64,000 nucleotides of DNA, from NCBI GenBank assembly GCA_012932295.1, contig JAAONU010000004.1:21770872-21834871 (forward strand). The letters run 5' to 3'. The notes beneath the pieces are model-generated. The model was not told the DNA's origin, did no database searches, and saw only the letters and a list, made by a program, of their open reading frames with translations. Below, piece after piece: positions 32,359 through 45,600 of the stretch. Numbering within the stretch: position 1 is the first letter of the stretch; every line of letters begins with the position of its first letter. This stretch comes from Cyclina sinensis. Its lineage: Eukaryota > Mollusca > Bivalvia > Venerida > Veneridae. A program made the translations under genes and the position numbers.

Positions 32359-33252
32359 TTACTGACAATCCCGTTGGAAATGGTAGCCCTCACTGTTGTA
32401 TTCCCATGCATCGTCTGGTGCGTCTGACTTCACACTAGTTGACATGTAACAGTCACGCCATTGTGGGAAGTAGTCAAATGACCTGCACTTGAATGTTTCC
32501 TCTGTAATACACCTTTTCTTACATTCAGCCAGGGAGACGGATTCAAGCTTCAGATCATTGAAGCCCCGAATGATCCTTCTGCTAACACTCTGGTATGTTT
32601 CACCATACACAGAACAACTCTCGTCACAGGATCTAGCCTGAACATTATAACTCAGGCCAGGCTCACACTGACAACGCCCATCCCTGCATTCACTTTGGTC
32701 TGTCACACATTCTCCACCATTAGACGTACATGCACTTCCTACTCCACCATACAGCACTGCCCCATTTGCATTGATCTTCACATTAGCTGTCTTGTTAACT
32801 TCAGTAATCTTGTTTTCAAAATTCACGAGGGAAATAGTAACTTCATCTTTCAATGTTTGTATCACATTGTTTGTCTCGCGTACTTTCTCCTTCATTTCTT
32901 CGATGACTTCTTCTGACTTTTTTCTTAGAAGAATATCTCCCTTTTTTTCTCCCATTAAATAGTTCTTTATGGTCTCAATTTTCCCTTCCAATCCTACAAG
33001 CCTTTCTTCAAATCCTTCGCCAATGCTAAGAACTTGTGTGCCAGGAGAGACAGCTCCAGTCTTGCCTTTCATTGCTGAAATTTGAGCCGTCAAGTTGGTC
33101 TCCAGTGTATATAACATGTTGATAACAGACTCCTGCTCTGACTCAAGGGTTCTCACTTGTCTTTGCAGACTTTTTATGGCATGTCTGTTCACAATGTGTC
33201 CGTTTATGGAGACACAAAAGGCAAGTAAAATAATCATCCAATTTTTTGCCAT
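32359..33252 (-). CDS. Secreted coiled-coil protein with EGF/EB-like module and PAN domain, 297 aa
   Basis: A complete single-exon open frame. Residues 1-18 are a signal peptide (hydrophobic IILLAFCVSI, then a small-residue G18). Residues about 22-55 and 75-155 are heptad-like, Glu/Lys-rich coiled coil with N-glycosylation sequons at N53 and N153. Residues 174-209 hold six cysteines (174, 182, 189, 194, 196, 209) in an EGF/EB-like spacing. Residues 213-296 hold six more (213, 244, 248, 256, 268, 296). With CKKRC, an aromatic core and a C-terminal Cys, these fit a PAN/apple domain, for which 1-6, 2-5 and 3-4 pairing would be expected. The coiled coil suggests oligomerisation, and PAN domains commonly bind protein or glycan. 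Possible roles (extracellular matrix, mucus, recognition) are inference. The gene converges on CCDC148. No intron is needed for a complete product, though a 5' UTR intron is possible. Confidence 0.85.
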   Translation of the reverse strand: MAKNWMIILLAFCVSINGHIVNRHAIKSLQRQVRTLESEQESVINMLYTLETNLTAQISAMKGKTGAVSPGTQVLSIGEGFEERLVGLEGKIETIKNYLMGEKKGDILLRKKSEEVIEEMKEKVRETNNVIQTLKDEVTISLVNFENKITEVNKTANVKINANGAVLYGGVGSACTSNGGECVTDQSECRDGRCQCEPGLSYNVQARSCDESCSVYGETYQSVSRRIIRGFNDLKLESVSLAECKKRCITEETFKCRSFDYFPQWRDCYMSTSVKSDAPDDAWEYNSEGYHFQRDCQ

Positions 33253-33299
33253 CTTAAACTTTAAACATAAAATACAGAAACAATTGTTAAAGTTTTATG

Positions 33300-34790
33300 T
33301 CATTTCATAGATTGTTTCAACTAAGCTCAACACTTTTTGTCTAATTTGAATTGAGTTATGATCATTTAAGGCAGTGCATGTATTGTTTCTCCATGTAAAA
33401 AGTCTTAGAGGTTTTTTTTTTGCATTTTTATTGCCTTGGAGGCTTTATTCAGGAAAAAGTTAGTCAGAAATAGATAAATGAAAAATTACTTTGAAATTAA
33501 TTGAAAAATTATATGCCAATGATATCGTAGCGTAGATTTAAAACAGAAAATGGGGTCGTTGAAACTAAAATAAATTTACCTAACCTATGTGTTTTACTGG
33601 AGATCTACAAGTACTTATATCCTGTTCCTCGTTAATAAGACTTAATTTGCCCATTAAGCTGTTGTGTCAAGAGGCCAGACAAAAAAAGTCACTTCCTTCA
33701 GTATGAATGTTCTATTTGTTTGTAATATCTGAATATAGGATGTGTAACTTAAATTTTGGTGTCAACTATTAAAGGGACTTACCCCAAAATTTATCGATGA
33801 TGCACTGCTTATGTATTGTATTGGCTCATATTTTCTTTAAAATGAAAAATAATTGATAATTTAAAGAAAAATATGTGTTCAATAATGTTTCTTTAAGGCA
33901 TAAAGCAACCAAATAAGAACTGGCTATCCACCCAAAAATGGTACAAGAGATTTTGAGAAACACAGCACTGATACATATTCTTAATTAATGAAAAAAAAAG
34001 TAGTTAAAGAAAGCTGCAATATTATTTATAATATTGAAAAAAAACCAACAAAAACTTGTGTTATGAAACTAATTTTGTGACTGTTTACATTGGCCACAAT
34101 TAAACTGCTATTTGTGGAGTTGTTTATCTTTTACACAGAGCTTGTTGAAATGTTGAGATAAAAGATAAGTCTTTTTTTTAATATTTTTTTCACATTCTTC
34201 TCCAGAAACCAAACAAAGGGCAGCAACTCTGTAAATACAATGTACTTCACTTAAGTGGTTTAGTCAGTGTGATAATTCCTCATACAGTTATCATTGCCTA
34301 GGCATTATGTAAGACTCGTGTCAATTTCTAGTGATTTAAGATTTACACTAGGCAAATTTTGTTTAAATAACAAAACAATGGCTCATAACTTTGTAATGAA
34401 TAAAAGCATGAAATGAAGTTTCTTGGACTGTACATTTTTTGTTGCCAGCTATCTGTTGTCTAAGATTCTAGTCAACTGTTTGAGTGGTAATAAACTGGAT
34501 AAATTGTATTCATTATGTGATTCATACTCAATACTTTGTGATAAAATTTAAGATTTATGACAAACTGATTCACTTAACACCAGCCTGTCAATAAAATAAA
34601 ATTTTCATTTACTGGCAGAATTCTATGAATCAACTATCTGATGCTATTGCCTGCTATGGTTATGCTATCTAAATTTCAAAGACATCTACATAAATTTTTA
34701 TACATCAATTCTTAAGGTCAAGGTCATTCTATGCTATTGAATAATAACATAAATAGTGAAAAAGAAACACGTACAGCTGTTTTTAATTTT
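33300..34790. other. Intergenic, nothing recognised
   Basis: AT-rich sequence upstream of the PAN-domain gene and beyond the SPAG6 3' end. There are no convincing open frames, RNA genes or repeats. Confidence 0.5.
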
Positions 34791-35771
34791 TTATTTAATT
34801 TATTAACAATCGTATCTGTATAGAAAAGGCACAAATTGCTAATTAAAAAGTATTTAAAGTAACATATTCAAGAAACAACCATTATTTTTCTAAAGGTTTG
34901 TGCCATAGGGGTACTGTATGTTCAAATAAAACTGTATCATTTTTTAACACTAAATGTTCTAACAAAAAATTGCAAAATGGGCAGTTGTTGTATTATGTAT
35001 AATTTCCTAAATTGCTGAATTTGCTGATACATTGTATGCTTAAACTTATATCTTAGTGTCCATGGACCTTTAATATGAATGAATGGAGTATCATTTTGAA
35101 TAGAAAAGGTTGCAGTATCATTATATAACAAAATATATATCACAGTCAACAATCTATACCAGTCAAAAGTTTCACAGTCTCTATGCTGCTAGTAATATGT
35201 AAACGAGAAACATTAATTACATACTACTTCTGAACACAAACATTTGTTTTCCTAATAACACATTCAATATCCATTACATGATTTCATAGAATTTTCAGTC
35301 CAAGTTAAAACAACCCCATGTGTTTGCAGCAGAATATTTTTTCTCACAAGAATAATAAACATAGTCACAACTTTTTAACTTGTCAGATATCTTTTCCTGC
35401 CTGAAAGTTGTGCTTGACATTTTTGGTCGATTAAATAGTCTCTGGCTTAACATAATTTGTAAAAAAATAATTATAAATAACACAGTACAATTTATACACT
35501 GAAATCTGAGCACATATAGAAATTTATGTTGAAAGAAAAGAATATCTATTCACTTATTCCTGTTACCGGTAACACATATACTCCCTCAAAATCATTTACA
35601 CATGCTGTTTGTACATAATAAATTCCACTAAATATGCAAAACACAACACTTGTTATAAAAGCATAACAATTTTACTTCATGTTTTTAAAATATCAAAATA
35701 TGTCTCAGTAACAATGTCATGAAATGTAAATGCATATATGATAAATTATGAGATGTATGCATTGACTGGAT
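34791..35771 (-). other. Possible SPAG6 3' UTR
   Basis: I see no AATAAA on the minus strand close to the SPAG6 stop. A candidate (plus-strand TTTATT near 34797) would give a 3' UTR of about 1 kb. This is inference. Confidence 0.3.
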
Positions 35772-38700
35772 CTAGGCTTTGGGGTTGTACTGTTCTACAC
35801 GTTCTAACAAGGCATCGGAATAACCGGGTGAATAGTATCTGAAAAAGAAAAGAAAGAAAACAATGCATTTGACGTAAAATTCACAGGTGCATGTTAAATG
35901 TCAATATTACAACAGATAATTGCTTTAAATATGAGCTCTAAATGTGAGAGCAATTTATGTGTGTTTATAAATTACACAAAGACAAAACTTATTTGATCTG
36001 TCACCAACTGTTCTCCATCTGTTCATTGTAATTTTGAAATAAATATCAACCTCAAAAAAAGTAACTTTTAAAAACAAATTAAGAATATATGTTTCACTGC
36101 AATGTAAGTTGTTTGCAATACTGAAGACATCTTTGAAATAATAAATTAGTTTAGTCCTATAATTTGGTTTGTCAAAATATGGTGACTTGAAAAATTCTTA
36201 GGGCCATTCCAGTAAGATATCCCACCCAGAAAGGTACCCGATACTTTAAAAACGGACCAACCTACTGTAGAAGTTTGTCAAGAAAAGACATGCTTTATAA
36301 AAATACTAACCCAACAGAATTTCTTTATTTTGCCTTCCTCAGGTGGGATACATGTTTTACTGGAATGGCCCATTTAATACTGTTACACCTGTCAGAATAT
36401 GCTGTGCATTTTCATTATGATGCTGCATTACATTGTAGTTTTGCTTTGTGATAAACAAATTTGAAACTTACTTGACAATTTCTTCTGGATAACAGTTATT
36501 GATTGTGTTGATATATTCAGCAAGGGCTGACCCGGGTTCCGCTTTAATTTCTTGAATCTTTTTCAAACCAGCACTGGTAACAAATAATCTACGAGCTTTG
36601 GAGTCATGTGGTAATACTTTGCTGAACTGTCCAACAACATGTTTGAGAATGTTTGGTGGTGCGTCGTGAAGGAGGGGTTCCAGGGCAGGTAGATGTACAC
36701 ATTTCTGAAGTATGTTTTTGAGGGCTTTCTTGCTCTGGAAAAGAAATAATTTGAAAACCTGAATCAAAAATACATAGAAATATTATGAATTCTGATACAT
36801 TTTACCACTGAAATAATAAAACGTGTCAACAATACATACCGATAGATAATTCTGTCCTTCTGTAAAATACCAGTGTGTAAATTCAACCATTTTCCACACA
36901 TCCTCATTTTGCTCTGATTTTAATCTGATATTCAACACAGGTTCTATCATAAAATCTCATACAAAAATTTGCTTTGCCTGAACTCACCTTTGTCTGGAGG
37001 TCTTCTGAGGCATCTGCTCTGAGGTAACATTGCAATAATTTGGGTAACACGTTTGCCACTGCCACTGCCTTGGCATGTTCTGGTGTATGCCGGCCTATCT
37101 GTCCCAGCGCCCAAGCTGCCGCCGCCTGTATATGATCCTCGGGCTCCTCTGACAGCGCTATAGCCAACTGCACTACTCCCTGTACATAATATTTCAAACA
37201 ATTTAATGCAAGAGTCATAGAACTGAACTAGTAGTTATAAAAAAAAAAATGAAATGGAATTAGTTAAATTCAGACCTGAATTTCTCAGGTCCCAGCAAAT
37301 CCATGAATGTAAAGTCACAGATATCAACAAGAAGAAGAAACATGAAAATTCTGATTTTTCTCTTATGTTTTAGAGATAAACAGCAATTCTGAGTTTGTAC
37401 AGTTGTAATAAAACAAGTACTTTTACTTAGAATTCATTAGTGGCTTAACAGGCTGACTGACATTTCATAGATATAGTACTGTGCCATTTGATAGGAGGTA
37501 AATGTATTTCTAAGAAAAAAGTCTTACTGCAGAAATTGAAAACTCACCTTTGAGACTATGACAGCCATTGCCAGGTTTTCACTGTGTGCAGCAACATATC
37601 CAAGCATCATTATTCCCGGTAACCTAACATTACCCTTGGACTCTCCAACATAATCTACAACAGCTGCTACACCTCCTGCATTCACAATCAGCTGTGATAA
37701 CTGAAAGGTTAATATTATAGATAGAATTTTATGAAAGATTCTGATATTTTGGGAAACAAAATTCTTAAATCCAACTGCAGCTACTAAGGATTTGATCTAT
37801 AACAACAGTATAGTTTTAAGTTCACAAATGTTAATTTTAATGTTGTTTTTTTTAATAATAAAACTCTCTGGTTTCCAAAACGTTTGTGCATTTTGACATA
37901 TTGTATTATGATTAACATGTTGTTTGTGATCTAGAATAAGCTACTAAGGATTTGATCTATAACAACAGTATAGTTTTAAGTTCACAAATGTTAGTTTTAA
38001 TGTTGTTTTTTTTAATAATAAAACTCTCTGGTTTCCAAAACGTTTGTGCATTTTGACATATTGTATTATGATTAACATGTTGTTTGTGATCTAGAATAAG
38101 AAAATAATAAATATAAATGCAAAGATGTTAGGTTACAGTGCTTAACTAGCTGATAATTAAAACTGCAAAACTGGAAAAGAATAATACAGAGGTTCTGAGA
38201 TTCAGTACCAAAACTTAATCTAATGATTCTGAATTCCAGATAAAATTTACAGTCTGAAAAGTAACCACAGGCTCTAGACCTACGACTTGTAAAATTCAGG
38301 TTGTTCAACAAACTTAATGGTAGACCACAGGCCCAATGGATTAATAAGAGCTGAGATCTTGGTTTTTATTGTTTGGCCTTATTGAATTACCCACAGATTT
38401 AATGTAACCATTAGCCAGTATAGACTACTGTTCTTACTTGTTTCACAGACTGAATTTCTTGACTCTATATACCCTTAAAATGTTACGCCAAGTCTATTAC
38501 CAAAAAAGTAAACAATGCCTTTGTACCTCTGGTGTGTGTTTGGCAATCTCTCTGATCAATGTAGCCACATTCTTCTTTACATACTCATCTGGGTCCTTGA
38601 GACATGTCAACACAGCCGGGAATATTTCAGCCTCCACCACCATCTCAGCAAGGTCCACTGAGTGTTTGGATATCTGACTGAGAGCTGAGAAAACCTGACG

Positions 38701-41700
38701 CTGAAATGTGAAATTGAAATTCATTATGAAAATACACTGTATTAGCATAAACAAACATAAATGTGGAATTTTTGGATAACTGCATTCAAAAACTATCTGA
38801 TAATCCAGTGGAATATGGATCTTTAGTAAAATTTTCATAAATAAACTGTGGACTCCATGCTCTAACAAAAGTAAATAACAGTAAGAAATTTGAGATTATA
38901 TCAAAGATTAATTTAAGTGAAGTTAAATATGTCTTATAAAAGGATATAAACATTCTAGAGCAAAACTAATTAAGTTAAACAAAATGCTGGAGATTTCAAG
39001 TCTCTCAAACTATGTATTCATTTTTCATGATCATGAAACCTATATATTTATCAACTGCAGACTTAGATGTAACATGAATATATCTAAGAAAAAAAAAAAA
39101 AACTAAAACAGACCATCTGATTTTCACTACATAACATTTACAGTCAGTCAAATTATACTGTTGTCTTTATAAAAACAGGATCTTTTACCTTGAGTTTTGC
39201 ATCAGGGTTCAATATCATCTGAGCAAGATGTGCAATAGCTCCAGCATCTACAACAGTCTGTGCAAGTTCTGGCGAATGCTTACAGATGTCACTGAGGGCG
39301 GAGGCAGCGATACGTTTGAGGGAGAGTTCTGGTTCTTGTATACACAACACAAGCAGTGGAACTGCTCCTGCATCAACAACAGCCTGAGCAAGCTCTGTCA
39401 AATATAAAGAATTTAAATGTACAGGTACATCTGCATATAAGTTGGTGCAACTGATAAGAGTCAATGCAGAAACCTAGGTCTTCCCTTCAATTTAATTTTT
39501 TGCGATAAATTTTGCATCAGAATACTTCCCATATAAATAGAAAGAGTTTTCATCAATTGTGTTGTACTTTATATAACTAGGAAAGAAGTATATTCAAAAT
39601 ACTACAATTATTAACAGGGAATTGATATTTCTTGAAAGAAGTGCAAAGTTACTTCCCCTTATAGACCAGGATGAACAAAAATTTTGCACAATTGTCTCCC
39701 TTGATGTTGTCATACAGATTTAGTATGAAGTTAGCAAACAGAATCCTATAATGTAGCAAACTCTTATACTGATCTGGAAATTGTAAAACCAACTAATGAA
39801 TACAGTAAATAATACAGAAGCTTTTGAATGACCCTAAAACCTTTTTGATTTTGCTTAATATTAGTGTATGATCAATATCAGAGGATATGATACATTTAAA
39901 AGACTTATTAATTTCAAACTCATGCATCACATTTGGAATATTTGTCTGCTTCTCAGTTTATCTTGTCACATACAAAAAGCCATCTAGAACTTAGCAGTCA
40001 GATTCACCTAACAGACTTTCAACCAGTGCAACGTCCATCTTTTAACTCAGACCCTTTTCCATCCTCATATATTCCTTTATAATGGCTAACAGAATATAAA
40101 AATGTGTTAGAAGAGAGAAATACCTGCATTATGTCTTGCAATATAACCTAGGGCCCAGGCTGCAGCCTCTTTCACACCTGGATCAAACTCCTCAAGACAT
40201 ATAACCAGAGCATCCAATGCTCCACAGTCAACAACAGACTGAGCCAGCTGAGGTGAATGTTTGGCTACAGCACGCAACACAAAAGCAGCTGCTTTTTTGT
40301 AAAATCTCTGGAAAAAGAGAAAAGAACTGTAAAACATATGAAAGAAATCTAAAAACACAAAGTAAAATTTTTTTTGTAATTTAAAAGATTTTTCAATTTT
40401 TCTTTCAAAATAACAATACATTATCGCTTAGAGAAAATTTTTATCATCAAAAAGCATGTATTAGAAATCAATAATGTTATTTTGAAACACATCTTATCTT
40501 TGACTTATAACCATTATTTTTAGTAAAGTTAGAATACAATTTTATTTAAAAGTGACAAGGTACATGAATCTGTTCTCATCTCTTATAACAGTCTTCACAG
40601 AAATGAAGATCTGAAAGCTTACATTCTGTTCAGCAAGTGAATACACAAGCTGTGGTAAAATGTCTCCCTTCACTACAGCTTCAGCTAGGTCATCATTGTA
40701 GTTGGCTAGACGACCAAGAGCCAAGGCTGCTGTCTGCTGTATGGTTGGTACAATGTCCAGCAACAGTGGCCGCAGTAAAGACATGACACCAGCATTTTGG
40801 AGGGTTTCAATGTTTTGTGGCCTTGAAGCAAGCTCTGCAACAGTCTGCACAAACTGTGTCCTTGCCTTCTGATACTGCTCAAAAACTGAAAAATAGAAAT
40901 GTCTTTGAAGTTAACTGTTCATGTCACTCAGGGTGCAGAAAAGTTACTGATTTTTGCATATACTTGATACTTAAGATGTTATATGATTGACGAACCAATC
41001 AAGGTGATTTGAAGTTGATATATTAATTAGTTAAACAATAATATATTAATAGTTAAACACAGAGGTTCTGTCTGGACACTAAATAAAGTGAGCTTTAGTT
41101 GCCTTCTAGTTTGGAAATCTCAGAATTACACCCCTATTTCACTATTTTAACTTTCTTTCTTTAAATATTATTTACTTACTCAAAACTTGAAAAAAGAATG
41201 CAAAGAGAAATTTTGGTTTAGAAGCAATAGAAAAGCTGTGTATTATAGAAGACTGAAATTTCTGCATGTCTTTTTTTAATAGCTGCACAAAAAATACACC
41301 CAAGTATGTATACCCAAATACTGTTGATCTGGGTATCTTGAGCAATTATCCTAATAATAAACAGTCTTCGCAGTTTTTTTCTATATAGTTATTTATTAGA
41401 ACAAAAATAAGATGACTGATTTTGGTTTCATTTTAACCAGAAAAAAATCAATGCCTGACAAAAGGATTACATCTAATGAAATGAAACAATTACTTTTTGA
41501 TAGCAAATGTGAAACTTCTTTAAAATTAGCCCTTATCTGATTTTAACTTACTGTTTTTTTCTATATAATTGTTTTCAGTCTGTGTAGACCTTTCAAATCA
41601 TTGATGGTTACTAATGAAAGATGAAATTAAGAAGTAAGACCATCTTATTCTAACAGCAATTTGTTTGTTAATTATTAATTTCAAAAAGCAATTTAGTACG

Positions 41701-42320
41701 TTACTCAACTTTGTTGAAATTTTTGAACTAATAATGTATTTTTCTAGTATCTGGTATGTTTGTACGTTTGGTTTTACCTAGTATTTTATGCTACCCTGTT
41801 GTAATACTTAAGATCATGACTTTGAGTACGAAACATGGGCTGGGTGCAGATGCTTAGCAAGTGTACAAAACTGATCTTTGCTTTGTTTTACAGAGTCTTA
41901 GACATGCCACTTTTTCCAAACATTATATTGTGAAGGAAAATAAACAAACAAAATCTTATCACTGGTACTGATTTCAAGGATTTATCAATACACTTGTTTT
42001 GGTCAAACTTGTTGTCAAACTTAATGTAATAGGTGATCAGTCCTTTCATCAAAATTGATTTATAAATATATATGGTAGTTGTTTTGTCATACAAGATTTA
42101 TGAAGAAGATGAGAATTCTTAGTTTGATGGAACAACCATAAAACATTTCAAAAACTTTCGTGACACACCTTTCTTGCAAACAAGCACTACTTTTAAAATA
42201 AACTTTGGACAAACATTTAAGAAAAATGCCTATTTATTTACTTTCATTCTTTGCCTTAATGAAAATGAACAGATGTGTAGAAGTCTTTAACTTACCTTGA
42301 AGCACTTGTCTCTGGCTCAT
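35772..42320 (-). CDS. SPAG6: Sperm-associated antigen 6 (PF16 orthologue), 9 exons, 508 aa
   Basis: An armadillo-repeat protein of the central-pair apparatus of motile cilia and sperm flagella (PF16 in Chlamydomonas). Exons in coding order: 42320-42296, 40885-40623, 40307-40124, 39394-39189, 38700-38527, 37700-37548, 37179-36988, 36734-36472 and 35838-35772. Phases agree throughout. The product starts MSQRQVLQVFEQYQKARTQF and ends ERVEQYNPKA; its length is within one residue of the human protein (509 aa). Tandem ARM repeats show the usual signatures, for example AAAWALGYIARH, ALSDICKHSPELAQ, LIREIAKHTPE and AAAWALGQIGRHTPEHA. A C-terminal segment with PPNILKHVVGQFSKVLPHDS is strongly conserved. 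Intron lengths range from under 300 bp to 1.4 kb. The start codon faces CISD3 300 bp away, with X-box-like sequence in between. Confidence 0.97.
37781..38100. repeat. 160-bp tandem duplication in a SPAG6 intron
   Basis: CTACTAAGGATTTGATCTAT begins at 37781 and 37941. The two 160-bp units appear to differ at a single base (GTTAATTTT versus GTTAGTTTT). They lie wholly within the intron 37701-38526. Confidence 0.95.
40886..42295. other. SPAG6 intron 1
   Basis: A 1.4-kb AT-rich intron between the 25-nt first coding exon and exon 2, with no element recognised. Confidence 0.55.
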
Positions 42321-42620
42321 CTTTAATTTATATTGTAAACTATCCGATTTTCCCAAATCTGTATCCGACTGTTGTCGTGTTGACTAAATCACAATCTCGG
42401 CTGTTTCTATAGCGACCTAGCAACAAATAGTATCGGAGAAAATACAGATGTAGCATAGCATGGTTAATAAAACATTGAAATCATAAAATAAAACTTGTTG
42501 GCAATTTATGTTCAATCATTAAATAATTTAGAACAAATGATTATCATTTCAATTATATTGTCTTCAGAAAATGAAGAGAAACATTTTTTTTTACAAAACC
42601 ATTTTCTTCTGTCCGTCAAC
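42321..42620. promoter_or_regulatory. Head-to-head SPAG6/CISD3 intergenic region, likely shared promoter
   Basis: Only 300 bp separate the SPAG6 ATG (42320, minus) from the CISD3 ATG (42621, plus), so both 5' UTRs and core promoters must fit here unless UTR introns exist. The SPAG6-proximal half is richer in GC and CG than its surroundings. Confidence 0.65.
42403..42424. promoter_or_regulatory. X-box-like RFX site
   Basis: GTTTCT-AT-AGCGAC fits the degenerate X-box RYYNYY-WW-RRNRAC exactly. The overlapping GCGACC-T-AGCAAC fits GTNRCC-(0-3)-RGYAAC with one mismatch. It lies 83-104 bp upstream of the SPAG6 start codon, a typical position for X-boxes in ciliary genes. RFX control is inferred. 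Confidence 0.5.
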
Positions 42621-45600
42621 ATGGCTGCGCCCTTGATTCGAGTTTTGCGGTTACAAATTTTATCAATAAATCAGCAGGTAAATCGAAAACTATTTTAATA
42701 AAGACACATAAGAAACATAATTACCCTCCCTTTAAAAGTGATGCGAATCAAAATACCGTCCTTATTGTTATCTTCGGTGAAAAAACTGCAAGTGGATTCG
42801 TTTTCGGGTACTCATTATTTCGGATAGTCAACCTTGACGTGATTAGGAAACATGTTTTTGGTACTTTCATTAAATTTACTTATCTGCTTCCAAGAGTTAA
42901 ATTACTATTTGTGCCACAAGTGTTGAATGTGGAAAGTAACTGGATAATCTTTCTATAAACTAGAACTCTGCGAGTCAGACGTGTCGCCTGATGATAGCAT
43001 ACCTATCTATCTATCTATTAACGGTTACAATGAATACCGGAATCGACTTTCTTACCAAAATATACCGGAATCGGCTTTCCGATACCGGAATCGACTTGTA
43101 ACAGCTATGTTAGGCAAATATTTGTATGAAATATGTTTATATTTTAAATAAGATGTAATATTGTATAAGTATGCAAAATTTTAGAAATAAATATTGAGCA
43201 AAAAATGACTTTGAACACTTTTTTGTAAAATAGCATTGGTCGGTGTCCGTAAGGTAAACATACATGTGACAATCACTACCACATGAAATAAAATAATGAT
43301 TATTATTGTATTTACGTTAATGTAATCATGTATTAAAAATGTAAAAGATAAAAACACAATGTTTAATTTATATTTTATTTCCAGAATATACATTGTACAT
43401 AATAATCAATAATCATAAAACATAGTAAATGAAATAAACAAAAATGCATTCATTTGACATAAGAACGACAGTAGCAGCTCTCTGTATTTCCATTGTTACA
43501 ATAATAAAACATAATTTGTTTTATTAACTAAAACATCGAAAAATAAGGTTTTCTTGCAAAAAGAAAACATAATCAATTATCAATAAAATACATTATATTA
43601 ACATCAGAAAAAGACGGTAGGTATTCCCTACACTTGCAATGAGAGAGTTATAAAAACGGCAAATATTGGATAACACTAAATGATTCTTGTAGCTGTAACA
43701 CGTAAATATACATTATTTACATAATATTCACAAAATTTACACAGTATGTACAATGTAAACAAGTGGACTTCCACCCGTGTTGTCCGTTATCACTTCGTAA
43801 TTTCCTTTTTAGGAAAACACTAAATGATTCTTTATAGCTATATAACATGTGAATATATACATTATTTACATATTATTTACAAATTTTACACAGTATGTAC
43901 ATTGTAAACGAGTGGACTTCCATCTGTGTTGTCCGTTAACACTGACATAACTTCATTTTTAGGAAAACACTAAATGATTCTTTATAGCAAATAACATGTA
44001 CATATATACATTATTTACATAATATTTACTATATATGTTATACACGTGAAAACTCTCCAATCCATTTTGTCACAACAGAGTACTTCAGATGATGATATTC
44101 ATGTCTGTCTGTCTTATTAGATTCGGAATTCAGCTGGAAATGATTTTAAGTCTTGGGTTTTTTAGTCAAAGTCACAGAATTGGACAAATTTATCAGAAAA
44201 TTCTGCGGAGTCACATTTATTGTCAAAGCGAATGTCGTCCGTCACTTTCGCCAATCCGTCATGTCTAAAGATTGTGTCAATGATGACAGCTCTGTTTGGT
44301 CTTGGTACACCGTAGTCCTCCAAGTGTTGTCGTGTATTTTGTTCCAAGTGGCGAGTACATAATACATGAGTAAACTGAGGAAACTCAGTGAAAATGGCTT
44401 TGACCATTGCTTGCTCGCAAGGCATGAGCTTTGTCCGAACTGATGGCAAGTTTTGTCAAGTCTGTCGCTGCTAACTTTAACTTTAAATGGTGAAAAAAAT
44501 GGCTGTACGTCTCATAGTTACTAATGTCATGTATAAACATTGGGTCAATAAAGAAAGGTGGTTGTTCAGTCGAGTGTCTTTGTACCGTCAAATGTTTGTA
44601 ACTTTGTGGTTATGCTAGGTAGCATAATTAATGTCTATTTAAGCTTGTTTTAACGTCGGTACCGGTAGCCCATATGACCGACGCCCCCTGAAGAGATTAG
44701 TTATTTTATGTTGTGGGTGAAAGTGCAAGATACAGAAAGCATCCCATTCCAGAGACACCCTGGTTCTTTTTCATGCACAGTGTATAGCACTGATACATGG
44801 GACCTCGGTTTAAAGTCTCATCTGAAAGACTTCTAGTAATGTTAGTGGAGGAGCGGGGGATCGAACTCGGGATCCCTGTTTTACCAGTCCAGCGCGTTAC
44901 CACTGGACCACATCCGCTCCTAATAATTAATGTTTATGATATCTTGTCTTATATACTCTTTCTAATATTTAGAAAATTTGCGAGTAAATGCATTTAATAA
45001 AAACAACATAATACACGTGTTATATACAAGGCTTTGATTATGCGCCTTTTTAAGCGAGTTATTTTACTTAATTATGGATATTCATATTTCAGTTAAAAAC
45101 TTTTCTAATTAATTCTTAGTCAACAAAGAAAAGTTTTTACTCTTTTCTCACGTGTACAATTGTAAATAATTGCCAGGACTAATAGTCCCTCATTATAGCA
45201 CGTGCAAATTAATCAAGTAATAATTCGGTCATTCAACAAACGTTAATCCCTAATTAAACGTGTTTGCATTTTACAAAAAAACGTGTTTGATATTTATTAG
45301 ATAATTATGGGGTTTTTATTTTGTTAATATTTTATAATTAATTTGAACATAAATTTATGAAAATCCTACAATTGATCCATTCATTTTTCATTGTCTTAAC
45401 AATATTCATCGATTAAAATTACTCATCAGAAAAAGAATGTTGAAAATTTATGCATTTCAATCGTCATATATTGGGGAAAAACATGAAACAGATCCCACTG
45501 ATTTTTTATTTATTCATGAGATACTTTGCAATTACGTGCAATTACGTACATACAATAATAGTCATTATTTTATTTCATGTGGTAGTGATTGTCACATGTT

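Noticed and set aside
32695..32962. Plus-strand frames of 73 and 63 residues
   Set aside because: They are antisense shadows of the PAN-domain gene.
36947..37201. A second minus-strand frame over SPAG6 exon 7
   Set aside because: It is an out-of-frame shadow; the other frame gives perfect SPAG6 armadillo sequence.
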